The notes below the pieces were generated by a model. It worked only from the letters and a program-made list of their open reading frames with translations, made no database searches and had not been told where the DNA came from. Below are positions 21,496-28,281 of a DNA stretch of 30,382 nucleotides, piece after piece. The stretch covers positions 1-30,382 of IMG/VR virus record IMGVR_UViG_3300045117_000222. One strand, given 5' to 3'. Positions within the stretch are counted from its first letter, which is position 1, and every line of letters starts with the position of its first letter. Position numbers and translations under genes: made by a program. This stretch comes from a virus.

Positions 21496-21515
21496 CGCTT
21501 CCGATCAAGGTGTTA
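21496..21515. repeat. 20-bp early-gene repeat, copy A
   Basis: Minus-strand reading TAACACCTTGATCGGAAGCG, 4 nt after the stop of the 95-codon gene. It matches copy B at 19 of 20 positions. Here no pairing 3' arm follows, so it may be a remnant of a duplicated cloverleaf or a processing signal. Confidence 0.65.
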
Positions 21516-21519
21516 TTTT

Positions 21520-21807
21520 TCATTCTTTTAATGATGTTTGTTCGTGAGTTGTCGGCCCTTCTGTTTTAGTTTCATCAACCTCGAAACAAACATAATAACT
21601 TTTTCCGCAAAGATCACGAAATTCAGCCTTTTCTTCAACCCACACGTGATAACCAGACAGGGCAAGAGACTCTACCATTTTAACTCTCAGGTCGTAACAC
21701 CACGCTCGTGCTGCTGGACCCCATAATATACTTGTTTCTGGAGAATATTCTTTTGCCTCGTCTAAAAACTTTTTAAGAGTGTTAACAATTTTATTTATCT
21801 CTCTCAT
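21520..21807 (-). CDS. Hypothetical early protein, 95 aa
   Basis: Start overlaps the previous stop as ATGA, with GAGGGA upstream. The protein (MREINKIVNTLKKFLDEAKE, then GPAARAWCYDLRVKMVESLA and GYHVWVEEKAEFRDLCGKSY) is a plausible two-helix, one-sheet fold with three Cys. The C-terminus is Thr/Glu-rich and loose. No domain is recognised. It belongs to the AT-rich early block. Confidence 0.65.
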   Translation of the reverse strand: MREINKIVNTLKKFLDEAKEYSPETSILWGPAARAWCYDLRVKMVESLALSGYHVWVEEKAEFRDLCGKSYYVCFEVDETKTEGPTTHEQTSLKE

Positions 21808-22073
21808 TTTTCCCTCTCTTTCAACATGGCGTCAGCAACTTCATAAGATAATAGGGCAATTTTTTTGTCCCAACTTTCTGATTTTTTATATTTTTCAAAA
21901 AGATCACCATGAAAATTTAAACTAGAAAAGAATCCAAGCAATGCTTGGCCCGCAAACCAATCGCGCAATGACATGCCTGCAAATGATTCTCTTGGAACAA
22001 TATCCCCAATTGAATTTGTATCATACCAAATAAACGGAAATGCAGGCCCACCATCGTTTTTTTGTTCTGTCAT
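21804..22073 (-). CDS. Small phage protein of the DGGPAFP...GMSLRDWFA type, 89 aa
   Basis: The sequence starts MTEQKNDGGPAFPFIWYD and continues SFAGMSLRDWFAGQALLGFF. The paired motifs (D/N)GGPAFP and GMSLRD(Y/W)FA are a strongly conserved signature of a very common small phage and prophage protein whose function is not known to me. A helical end (IALLSYEVADAMLKEREK) follows. The gene overlaps both neighbours by 4 nt, so it is in the middle of a coupled set. Confidence 0.8.
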   Translation of the reverse strand: MTEQKNDGGPAFPFIWYDTNSIGDIVPRESFAGMSLRDWFAGQALLGFFSSLNFHGDLFEKYKKSESWDKKIALLSYEVADAMLKEREK

Positions 22074-22441
22074 TTTTCACCTTCTTTGTCTGAAAAAATG
22101 TCTTTTTCTTCGTTGAATACAACTTGACCATTTCTTATCGGCCAACCTTCTGAAACACAGAAAAATCTCGCATCATTGTGTGCATTTGGTTTTAGTATTT
22201 TTCTTAAATACAGAGGACAAAGGATTGTGTTTTCTGTCCACTTTCCAAATCTTACTAATTCCAGTTCTTCTAAATTTAATTTTGTAAAATCAATTTTTTT
22301 AAGGTGTTCCTGTGTCTTTTCGTATGCCTCGCGTATTTCTTTCATCGAAAATTCATCGTCCCAATCGTACTCAACACATTTTGAAACGGTACAATACACA
22401 AAAGAAAACAGATCGATTATTTCTTGTAATTCAGTTTTCAT
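22070..22441 (-). CDS. Hypothetical early protein, 123 aa
   Basis: Start overlaps the previous stop by 4 nt. N-terminal helix (MKTELQEIIDLFSFVYCTVS), a middle helical part with LKKIDFTKLNLEELELVRFG, then an aromatic segment with CPLYLRKILKPNAHNDARFF and a charged end. No recognised domain. AT-rich and next to similar small genes; accessory function likely but unproven. Confidence 0.65.
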   Translation of the reverse strand: MKTELQEIIDLFSFVYCTVSKCVEYDWDDEFSMKEIREAYEKTQEHLKKIDFTKLNLEELELVRFGKWTENTILCPLYLRKILKPNAHNDARFFCVSEGWPIRNGQVVFNEEKDIFSDKEGEK

Positions 22442-22734
22442 TCCACACCTTCTTTCACGTAGCCGAGGGATGTGATGGTTTTTATGGATTCTTTATACGC
22501 TATAAAGCAATCTGGTTCTAATAACATTTCTCTTGGAGTATAAGAAAGTTCTCGATCAACAAGCTCTTCGTACTGATGGATCATATTTAAAAAATGCTCC
22601 ACCAGCGGCTTGATCTCGGTGTCGATGATGCTTTGTGCAATCGCATCAACACATACTTGGCCAAGATCAGTGACAAGAGTAATATCTTTTGCAATTCTTT
22701 CTTTCACCTTTGAGTAGTCAATCACCTTATCCAT
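22438..22734 (-). CDS. Hypothetical early protein, 98 aa
   Basis: I choose the ATG at 22734 (MDKVIDYSKVKERI); an upstream in-frame GTG at 22749 is possible but lacks a better ribosome-binding site. The protein is one long helical run with many Glu, Leu and Ile (IIDTEIKPLVEHFLNMIHQY) and a short C-terminal basic/hydrophobic piece. It overlaps the preceding gene by 13 nt and the following by 4 nt. Function unknown. Confidence 0.65.
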   Translation of the reverse strand: MDKVIDYSKVKERIAKDITLVTDLGQVCVDAIAQSIIDTEIKPLVEHFLNMIHQYEELVDRELSYTPREMLLEPDCFIAYKESIKTITSLGYVKEGVE

Positions 22735-22976
22735 CCTTTCTCTTTGCACTGGTTGATCCAGTGTTTCATTTCCATTGTCATATCATCAAAAACTTTTTTA
22801 TACTCATAAGTCCTTGTAGATGATGAGCCCATGAACTCCAACAAGTCATAAGCCTCTATCATTATTCTTTTTGCATCTTGCATCCACACGAGAGGATCGT
22901 TAAGGTTGTCGTGTTTTAACCGACATACATTGCAAGGTTTGTCTGTAAGAAGTTTATCGCAATAACATTTTTCCAT
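22722..22976 (-). CDS. Hypothetical early protein with Cys cluster, 84 aa
   Basis: ATG at 22976 (MEKCYCDKLLTDKPCNVC) has GGGAGGA upstream. The first 18 residues carry four Cys as CxC and CxxC, the makings of a small zinc-binding knot. The remainder is helical (DAKRIMIEAYDLLEFMG, TMEMKHWINQCKEKGW). It is in the run of small genes between the alpha-CTD-like gene and RusA. Function unknown. Confidence 0.65.
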   Translation of the reverse strand: MEKCYCDKLLTDKPCNVCRLKHDNLNDPLVWMQDAKRIMIEAYDLLEFMGSSSTRTYEYKKVFDDMTMEMKHWINQCKEKGWIR

Positions 22977-22989
22977 TTGTTTCCTCCCA

Positions 22990-23286
22990 TTACCTGACAG
23001 CATAAAGATTTATTGCAAATTTTATCTTTTCATTACAATGAGGACAAAGCGAAACAATACTTTTATTAATCATGTTTCCGTCGAATATTACTAACCGAAA
23101 ATAATCCAAAAGCTCTTTGTAAGATTTTATTCCAAAATTTCTTGCAGATCTAGGATTGAGCTTACACGACAACAGTGCCAGTTTTATTTCTTCTTCTTTT
23201 TTGAACCCCAGATTGACAAGTACGTTCTCTGTGCGTGTGGTGAATTTTCCCAAAAAGTCATAATCAATTATTTTGGTTGTTTTCAT
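22990..23286 (-). CDS. RNAP alpha-CTD/helix-hairpin-helix-like protein with zinc knot, 98 aa
   Basis: ATG 23286 with GAAAGG upstream; a TTG at 23292 is the only longer alternative. Residues 12-63 (GKFTTRTENVLVNLGF...RNFGIKSYKELLDYFRL) parallel the RNAP alpha C-terminal domain, whose hallmark is SVRSxNxL..., a mid helix, then (P)NFGRKSLxEI. Here R18-T-E-N21 and R49-N-F-G-I-K-S55 align with those landmarks. Residues 81-84 (CPHC) with Cys41 may hold metal, or the CPHC belongs to a zinc ribbon missing its partner pair. Being directly after the DnaB gene it could bind UP-element DNA or RNAP. Phage proteins of this kind are annotated as alpha-CTD or HhH proteins; the function here is inference. Confidence 0.6.
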   Translation of the reverse strand: MKTTKIIDYDFLGKFTTRTENVLVNLGFKKEEEIKLALLSCKLNPRSARNFGIKSYKELLDYFRLVIFDGNMINKSIVSLCPHCNEKIKFAINLYAVR

Positions 23287-23288
23287 TT

Positions 23289-24557
23289 TCAATACCTTTC
23301 TTTTATCGTCATGGTTTTGCCGTTGAAGTCCAATTCAACGACGCCACACATGCCGTTACGCGACTTTGCGATTATACACTCAATCGCATTGTTCGCGGTT
23401 GGTTTGTAATACGACTCCCTATAAAGAAGCATCACCATGTCGGCCTTAGCCTCGATGTCACCGCTCTCCTTCAGGTCAGACATGACTGGTCTTGGCGGGT
23501 TCCTTGATTCTACCCCTCGATTGATCTGACTCACAATCAACAGTGGAATAGAAAGTTTTTTGATTGTGTTCTTCATTGTGCCAAGGGCTTCGCTTATTGC
23601 AAGGTGGCGGTTCTGTCCCTTATCAGAAACCTCTTGCATGTGATCAACGATTGCCAGGTCAACCTTTTTCTTCGAGTGGATGCGGGCAATGTTGGTTGAA
23701 ACCTGAGCCCCAGTGAGGCCAGGTGTGTCGATGATGGTAAGTGGAAGTTTTGAAATCTCATCTGTTGACTGCAATATCAGGCCCCATTCGTGTTCCTTTA
23801 TATCACCAGTCATGATTGAATGAAGAGGGATCTGTGTGATCCGCGAGATCATGCGTTTGTATATGTTCTTCTTTGTCTCTTCCAGGGCGTTGATGAGAAC
23901 ATGGCCGCCACACTTTGCCACGTTGTATGCTATATTCATTGCCATCATTGACTTTCCGATGCTTGGTCGTGCTGCGACAACATAGACCTCACCAGGACAC
24001 AGGCCGTAGGTTTTGTGATTCAACCCTGCATACCCCCAAGACAGACCCATCAATTTGTTTTCGCTTTCGTAAAGACGCTCGACGTCTTTGAAAACGTCGG
24101 TCAGCACAGAATTGTCATCTATCACGTCTTCAAGTTCAGCTTGTCTATCAAGCTCCTCATCGATCTTTTGTTTGACGAGAACAGGGTCGGCGCTCCCAAC
24201 TGACTTGACAACATCAACAACTATGTTCTTCTTATTAAAAGCCCTGAGTTCCTTCAGATAAGTAGGCATACCATTTGGATGATATGCGTACATGTTGCGC
24301 CCGTCTGTGATGATGTTAATAATTTCAAATGCTGACGGATGAAGTCTTGCATGTAGCAGCAACAGATCGTTTGGGCGCATGCCTTCTCTCTCAAGCTCTG
24401 ACATTGTTTCAAAAATCTGTTTGTTCCACGGATTTTGAAAATCGTCAGGGCGGATCTTTGCGCGGCCAAAAGCGTCATCATTCTCCATGATGCACTGAAG
24501 GATGCCTCGTTCGAGAGAAATTCTTTGGGCTTCGATTTGATCAGTTGTTGTCGCCAT
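23289..24557 (-). CDS. dnaB: Replicative DNA helicase, DnaB type
   Basis: 422 codons. Residues 8-60 (IEAQRISLERGILQCIMEND, then IFETMSELERE) form the DnaB N-terminal collar domain. The RecA-like C-terminal domain has Walker A AARPSIGKS (195-203), Walker B LAIVDHMQEV (Asp305), the DnaB-family NRGVESR region and the SDLKESGDIEAKADMVMLLY segment. The usual Gly-Lys-Thr is Gly-Lys-Ser, which is allowed. It unwinds duplex DNA 5' to 3' as a hexamer and would be loaded by the initiator-like protein two genes upstream. It starts inside the end of the preceding gene (17-nt overlap). Confidence 0.93.
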   Translation of the reverse strand: MATTTDQIEAQRISLERGILQCIMENDDAFGRAKIRPDDFQNPWNKQIFETMSELEREGMRPNDLLLLHARLHPSAFEIINIITDGRNMYAYHPNGMPTYLKELRAFNKKNIVVDVVKSVGSADPVLVKQKIDEELDRQAELEDVIDDNSVLTDVFKDVERLYESENKLMGLSWGYAGLNHKTYGLCPGEVYVVAARPSIGKSMMAMNIAYNVAKCGGHVLINALEETKKNIYKRMISRITQIPLHSIMTGDIKEHEWGLILQSTDEISKLPLTIIDTPGLTGAQVSTNIARIHSKKKVDLAIVDHMQEVSDKGQNRHLAISEALGTMKNTIKKLSIPLLIVSQINRGVESRNPPRPVMSDLKESGDIEAKADMVMLLYRESYYKPTANNAIECIIAKSRNGMCGVVELDFNGKTMTIKERY

Positions 24558-24753
24558 CTAATTTTCTCCGGACAATTTGACACTCTTTCACTTTCCTAAA
24601 TGATCCACCATCGGAAATGAAATACATTGAACCGTCAGAGAAAACGGCAATAGCTTTTCCGTTCTGGTCTTCTTTGATTTTTGGGGGCGTGCCCGCACGA
24701 GAACGCTTCCACGCGAGCTTGTTTGCTCTTTGAATTTCTTTGTAGTTTGTCAT
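24541..24753 (-). CDS. Small hypothetical protein, 70 aa
   Basis: Begins MTNYKEIQRANKLAWKRSRA and continues with a beta-hairpin-like AIAVFSDGSMYFISDGGSF and a basic end. Short basic proteins of this kind between initiator and helicase genes could be helicase-loading aids, but I do not recognise the family. Seventeen nt of its 3' end overlap the helicase start. Confidence 0.65.
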   Translation of the reverse strand: MTNYKEIQRANKLAWKRSRAGTPPKIKEDQNGKAIAVFSDGSMYFISDGGSFRKVKECQIVRRKLDGDNN

Positions 24754-24769
24754 GTTTCACCTTTTCATT

Positions 24770-25402
24770 TTATGTGATCTGTCCGTTTCGTATAGCCTCC
24801 ATGCGCTGCTCTTCCATTGTCTTTTGTTTTGGCTCACCATTTTTGCTGGACTTGGCCTTGATCTCAATAGCCTTGTTCATCCAGTTGAACACGAGCTGAC
24901 GAGTTCTCTTTTTTCCGGCTCCCTTGTCGGTGGTAAGCCAGGTGTCCATCTTAGACAACTCAAGGTCGAAGTCTATCTCTGCATAAGCCTTATTCTTTTT
25001 GATCTCTGCAAGCCATTCGCTTGTAACTGGTTTTGATTTTTTATCAAAAGAATCGTCGGAAGCGCTCTGCCTCTTCTCTTTTTCTAACTCTTCTCTTCTC
25101 TCCTCTGGAATAGAGAAAGGCTTGTCGCTTGCTATTATACTGCAAGCAATCTCATTGAGAAGTCGATCAACCTTGCTAGCATCATCTATGCGCAACTTGT
25201 AAGCAAGCTCTTCCGAACTCGGCAAAATTCCATTGATGTCTTCAGATCCTATAAGCCAGACGTTTATTAAGAATCTAAACGCAGCGTCGCTCAACTTTCC
25301 AATCTGGTAATCTTCAAGTGTGTCATGATAAAGTTTGATCCACGGCGGGCGTCTTGTGTGGTAGTGCTGAAATTTTTCCCAGTTTTTTATTCTGTAGTAC
25401 AT
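24770..25402 (-). CDS. Replication initiator-like protein (phage O-type position)
   Basis: 210 codons. The start (YYRIKNWEKFQHYHTRRPPW, then IKLYHDTLEDYQIGKLSDAA) with FRFLINVWLIG is the winged-helix N-terminus seen in many phage replication proteins, including the R-I-x-N-W-x-x-F-Q-H-Y and P-W-I-K-L signatures. The centre is charged and flexible. The C-terminal part (WLAEIKKNKAYAEIDFDLEL, then RQLVFNWMNKA) is the conserved W-L...N-x-A-Y-x-x-I-D-x-x-x-E motif common to this group. It probably binds the origin and recruits the DnaB helicase encoded next but one. Confidence 0.75.
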   Translation of the reverse strand: MYYRIKNWEKFQHYHTRRPPWIKLYHDTLEDYQIGKLSDAAFRFLINVWLIGSEDINGILPSSEELAYKLRIDDASKVDRLLNEIACSIIASDKPFSIPEERREELEKEKRQSASDDSFDKKSKPVTSEWLAEIKKNKAYAEIDFDLELSKMDTWLTTDKGAGKKRTRQLVFNWMNKAIEIKAKSSKNGEPKQKTMEEQRMEAIRNGQIT

Positions 25403-25587
25403 GACTGCCCCCCATCGTTTAAGCGATTCGTTTTGATAAAAAGAGACAGGTCGGCCTCTGTCACTCTGATTCGTCTCGCGCTTAACTTGCGGGCCTTGAG
25501 GCGTCCGGCCCTTATGAGCCGGTACACCCCATCCCTGCTTATGCCGAGCATGTTGGCAACCTGTTTTGCATTGTAGATGTCTTGCAT
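25387..25587 (-). CDS. Excisionase/MerR-type HTH protein, 66 aa
   Basis: ATG at 25587 (MQDIYNAKQVANMLGISRDG) has AAAGGGG upstream; an in-frame upstream ATG at 25650 lies inside the nuclease gene. Residues 6-50 are the helix-turn-helix of the excisionase family (Y-x-A-K-Q-V-A-x-M-L-G-I-S...V-Y-R-L-I-R-x-G-R-L-K-A...R-I-R-V-T-E-x-D-L). Such proteins bind short DNA sites as Xis-like or regulatory factors. With no integrase in this window, a role in replication control or transcription is more likely than excision. It overlaps the initiator-like gene by 16 nt. Confidence 0.82.
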   Translation of the reverse strand: MQDIYNAKQVANMLGISRDGVYRLIRAGRLKARKLSARRIRVTEADLSLFIKTNRLNDGGQSCTTE

Positions 25588-25589
25588 GT

Positions 25590-26597
25590 TTACCCCTTTG
25601 AGTCTGACATTATGGTTTGGTAATACGCGTCGTTTGATTTTGGCTCCCATTTCTCGGGAGTTTTTTCTTCACCTTTTACGTTAATGATTTCCTTTTTCAA
25701 ATAAGAAGACTTGACTTCGTCCCATGTTTTTGGGACCTTATTTGTCTTCTCGACTTTCTTGATTTTCACAATGAAGTCACCACACATGAACTCGCCAGCA
25801 CCCAAGTTGTCTTTCAAGGAATTAAGTTCCTTGTCTATGTCGTCATACTCGCGTTTGTAAGGATCAAGAACTTCGCGGCGCTCAAGTTTTTCAACCCACT
25901 CTTCTCCGATCATTTTGATTTCTTGGCCATACTTCAACTCTGGAAGACAGACGTGTCTAAACGGACACTTCGAGCAAACCTCGTATTCATCGCATCTTGC
26001 TGGTGGTTCTTTTTCTCTGATACTTGCATAAATAACCCGAGCCTTGTCGATTAAGCCGATGATCATGGCCTCATCACGATCAATCCAGATGTCCGTTGGT
26101 TCCCCAGTATCTTTGTTTTTGAAGCACAAGAAAGAAGTCTTGGCATTCAGAAAGTACATGTACATCTGCATCTGCGCCGGATAGTTTCGAAGATGAATGT
26201 GCTTTGAGTTTACCAGGTCATCAACAGTCTTGACGTGAATATGAGAATTGACTGACTTGACATCGACTGGAATCTCCTCGCCCTCGTGCAGAATCACGGC
26301 ATCGACGTGTCCGGTTATCAATGGGTCGTCTAACTGAAATGCCTGCTGAGACTTGACGACCTTGTACATCGACATAAGTTGTTTTAACATGTCTTGCTCG
26401 TGAAGTTCGCCCTCGTCAAAGATTGACTGCAAAAGGTAGTCGTGCACAGGACGTTTGCGCCAATCGACAATTGAGTGATAGTGATAGCGCAAACAAGGGT
26501 GTCCAATTGATGATGCCCGCAAATTGTTGTTTGGCAAGACCTTGATGTTCGCAACCTTTGTCTCAATCCATTTTTCGTGGAGATCAAACCGTTTCAT
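25590..26597 (-). CDS. Cas4-like PD-(D/E)XK exonuclease with Fe-S cluster
   Basis: 335 codons. RASSIGHPCLRYHY (28-40) gives the first cluster Cys (35). The nuclease core is GHVDAVI (Asp99), EEIPVDVKSVN (Asp112 and Lys114, the D-x-K of the PD-(D/E)XK fold) and the QMQMYMYFL Q-x-x-x-Y motif (142-150). A cysteine group CDEYEVCSKCPFRHVC (202-217) closes the iron-sulphur site as in Cas4, AddB and phage exonucleases. The C-terminal 120 residues are charged and helical. It would make single-stranded ends for the annealing protein encoded two genes upstream. No CRISPR array or cas gene is near. Confidence 0.85.
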   Translation of the reverse strand: MKRFDLHEKWIETKVANIKVLPNNNLRASSIGHPCLRYHYHSIVDWRKRPVHDYLLQSIFDEGELHEQDMLKQLMSMYKVVKSQQAFQLDDPLITGHVDAVILHEGEEIPVDVKSVNSHIHVKTVDDLVNSKHIHLRNYPAQMQMYMYFLNAKTSFLCFKNKDTGEPTDIWIDRDEAMIIGLIDKARVIYASIREKEPPARCDEYEVCSKCPFRHVCLPELKYGQEIKMIGEEWVEKLERREVLDPYKREYDDIDKELNSLKDNLGAGEFMCGDFIVKIKKVEKTNKVPKTWDEVKSSYLKKEIINVKGEEKTPEKWEPKSNDAYYQTIMSDSKG

Positions 26598-26793
26598 TTT
26601 TCACCTCCTCTTTTTCTTTTTCGGCAACCCTGAGTGTTATCCGGTAGGAAATTTCTCCAAGTCCTTCCCAAAATTGGACTGAGTGTTCTTTCCCGTTGAT
26701 GACAAAGGCGTCGCTGAAATTTTCAACTATGTTTTTTGTAATGTTTTCAAACACAAGGTTTGTTGTATTTCTTGTTCTTTGGTCAAACTTCAT
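26584..26793 (-). CDS. Small hypothetical recombination-operon protein, 69 aa
   Basis: Begins MKFDQRTRNTTNLVFENITK and has one compact alpha/beta piece (DAFVINGKEHSVQFWEGLGE) followed by EISYRITLRVAEKEKEEV. Both ends overlap neighbours (4 nt with the annealing protein gene, 14 nt with the nuclease gene), so it is produced together with them. Probably a partner of one of the two, but no family is recognised. Confidence 0.65.
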   Translation of the reverse strand: MKFDQRTRNTTNLVFENITKNIVENFSDAFVINGKEHSVQFWEGLGEISYRITLRVAEKEKEEVKNETV

Positions 26794-27656
26794 TGTGCAC
26801 CTCCCGCTTTGATAATTTGTTCAGCATCGTCATATTCTTTTTCGAGTGCCGACAACATTACAGGATTGAACTTTCCGTTGTACATCCCTTCTTTTTTTCC
26901 GGCCCGCATTCCAAGACTTTCTAGGAACGGAGCCCCGAAGTGCGATCCAACCTGTGCTGAAATCCATTCAGATCCGTCATTGGCGGTCCACTTCCAGTAA
27001 GGTTTTTTTGCATCAGATTGTGGAGTGCTTTGTGTCTGTGTATGAGGAGGTGTTGCAACAGCTCCCTGCTTTTTGTATGACACTTGATTGGATCCTTCTT
27101 GTCGAATCCCATATTTTGCCAACTCTTCCCATGTTAAATTACGGATCCCAAGCAACCGAGTGATGGCGTTTACGGTGAAGTTTGTGTAGGACTTCTTCAT
27201 GATGTTTGCCATGTCAACGTCTTCAAGCGCTTTGAGTTCACCACGTGCGCGTCCAAAGAACTTGTCACGGCTTGAACATGTTCCGATTGCAGTGATCTCG
27301 CCCTGTCCAAACGAAGCACGCCCTGTTGTTTTGATTACGTAGTACGTTCCTTTTGCGTCTGTGTAGTCTTCTTTGACTTGATTTATGTCTGAGATTACCA
27401 CACCAAAACGCATGGCAACACGCTCGGCCCCTGACGATTGCAGGTACGGTTTCCCGTCCTGATTCACCCAATCTTTCGGGGTAGTTGCTGATATGGCTAC
27501 CTGAAGAACCTTCTTGAAAAGCGCTTCACGACGCTCAAAATTTGCCAGTGCATGATCGTAGTCTTGACTGACAACCATTTGGCTGTCTTGAACCACAGCA
27601 GGAAGCTGTGGCGAATTGACTTCTTGAACGAAGTCTGGTAGTTCAGAATTGTTCAT
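26790..27656 (-). CDS. Single-strand annealing/recombination protein (ERF/Rad52-like group)
   Basis: 288 codons, with AAAGGAG before the ATG and a clear promoter upstream. The core TTPKDWVNQDGKPYLQSSGA (about 57-76) with ERVAMRFGVVISD recalls a phage annealing-protein family with a conserved (P/A)-x-D-W-x-x-x-x-G-K-P-Y-L-x-x-S-G-A-E-R-x-A...F-G-V. EITAIGTCSSRDKFFGRARG and NFTVNAITRLLGIRNLTWEE follow. The C-terminal third is low complexity then KPYWKWTANDGSEWISAQVG, a small domain that may bind DNA. It would pair complementary single strands opened by the exonuclease. First gene of the early operon. The exact superfamily cannot be fixed without a profile search. Confidence 0.65.
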   Translation of the reverse strand: MNNSELPDFVQEVNSPQLPAVVQDSQMVVSQDYDHALANFERREALFKKVLQVAISATTPKDWVNQDGKPYLQSSGAERVAMRFGVVISDINQVKEDYTDAKGTYYVIKTTGRASFGQGEITAIGTCSSRDKFFGRARGELKALEDVDMANIMKKSYTNFTVNAITRLLGIRNLTWEELAKYGIRQEGSNQVSYKKQGAVATPPHTQTQSTPQSDAKKPYWKWTANDGSEWISAQVGSHFGAPFLESLGMRAGKKEGMYNGKFNPVMLSALEKEYDDAEQIIKAGGAQ

Positions 27657-27683
27657 AAGGCTCCTTTGAATTTGAAAGTTACT

Positions 27684-27713
27684 GCCGAGGTCCCAACAAC
27701 CTCGGCTTTTTTT
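27684..27713 (+). terminator. Intrinsic terminator, plus-strand orientation
   Basis: GCCGAGGT (27684-27691), a 7-nt loop, ACCTCGGC (27699-27706), then TTTTTTTA. This is a textbook rho-independent terminator for plus-strand RNA, yet both neighbouring genes are on the minus strand. On the minus strand it is a hairpin in the leader of the early operon with no following U-run. Confidence 0.8.
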
Positions 27714-27749
27714 ATCTCAAAAAACAAAGAGCTTTGCAAACAAAATCTT

Positions 27750-27797
27750 ATTATATTCTATAACATCTGATTATATCTGAACAATGTTTCATGTGAA
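27750..27797 (-). promoter_or_regulatory. Early promoter with overlapping dyad operator candidate
   Basis: On the minus strand: -35 TTCACA (27792-27797), 16-bp spacer, -10 TATAAT (27770-27775); further TATAAT and TATAGA boxes at 27750-27755 and 27757-27762 may add starts. A dyad TTTCATGTGAAA (27787-27798) covers the -35. The predicted start at about 27763 gives a leader of about 100 nt to the annealing-protein ATG. It lies directly after the Rz1-like stop. Confidence 0.65.
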
Positions 27798-27800
27798 ATG

Positions 27801-28064
27801 TTACTGTTTTTGGTAGGCGTCTTGAAGGGTGTCAATATACTCAATAATATCAACCTTTTGCTCGCTGTTTATTTTTTCAAGTTTGATAATTTTTCCTTCA
27901 GATTCAACAATGACGTGAATTTGCTGGCGTAAAACGGTTACAATCTCAGGTTCGGGTGGAAGTTGTGGTTTGTAAAAAACTGTCTTGAGGCGTGTTGTTG
28001 CGCAGCTACTTGTTATCGTTATCAGGAGTATTAACAGCGCGAAGGATCTTGCGAGCCTTGTCAT
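27801..28064 (-). CDS. Rz1-like outer-membrane spanin lipoprotein
   Basis: 87 codons. The N-terminus (MTRLARSFALLILLITITSS) is a basic signal region with a hydrophobic core ending at Cys21 (TSSC lipobox), giving a lipoprotein. The mature part is Pro-containing (YKPQLPPEPE) then a helical stretch that can pair with the inner spanin. It starts inside the spanin-i gene in another frame (59-nt overlap), the typical Rz/Rz1 arrangement. It spans the periplasm with its partner and disrupts the outer membrane after endolysin action. No other lipoprotein is in this cassette. Confidence 0.8.
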   Translation of the reverse strand: MTRLARSFALLILLITITSSCATTRLKTVFYKPQLPPEPEIVTVLRQQIHVIVESEGKIIKLEKINSEQKVDIIEYIDTLQDAYQKQ

Positions 28065-28281
28065 AAATTTTGCCCCTTTCTGTGCGAGCCGCAGAAGCCT
28101 GTGCTGTGTCTTTCACAATTGCCTTCTGTGCGTCGATCTCAGCGTCGGCGGCCTGTTTGTCGTCCTTGTTCTTTTGATCGCCCCTGCCCTTAAAATAGAC
28201 CATGAAAAAGCTTAAAATTCCAAGACAGACTATTGTGATTACCTTCCAAAACTTACCCAGGATTGCTGAGACTGTTATCAT
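28006..28281 (-). CDS. Rz-like inner-membrane spanin
   Basis: 91 codons, GAGGT before the ATG. A single N-terminal membrane helix (FWKVITIVCLGILSFFMVYF, 11-30) without cleavage site is followed by a charged coiled coil (KNKDDKQAADAEIDAQKAIV) and a positively charged end. Such a topology (N-in, C-out, periplasmic coil) is that of i-spanins. The gene for the o-spanin starts inside its 3' end. The two together fuse inner and outer membranes in the last step of Gram-negative lysis. Confidence 0.8.
   Translation of the reverse strand: MITVSAILGKFWKVITIVCLGILSFFMVYFKGRGDQKNKDDKQAADAEIDAQKAIVKDTAQASAARTERGKIYDKARKILRAVNTPDNDNK

Noticed and set aside
25387-25587. Reading the HTH protein as proof of a lysogenic phage with excision.
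   Set aside because: No integrase, attachment site or repressor is in the window, and this fold is also used in lytic phages for other purposes.
25590-26597. Cas4-like protein as part of a phage CRISPR system.
   Set aside because: There is no repeat-spacer array or other cas gene, and the neighbours are recombination genes.
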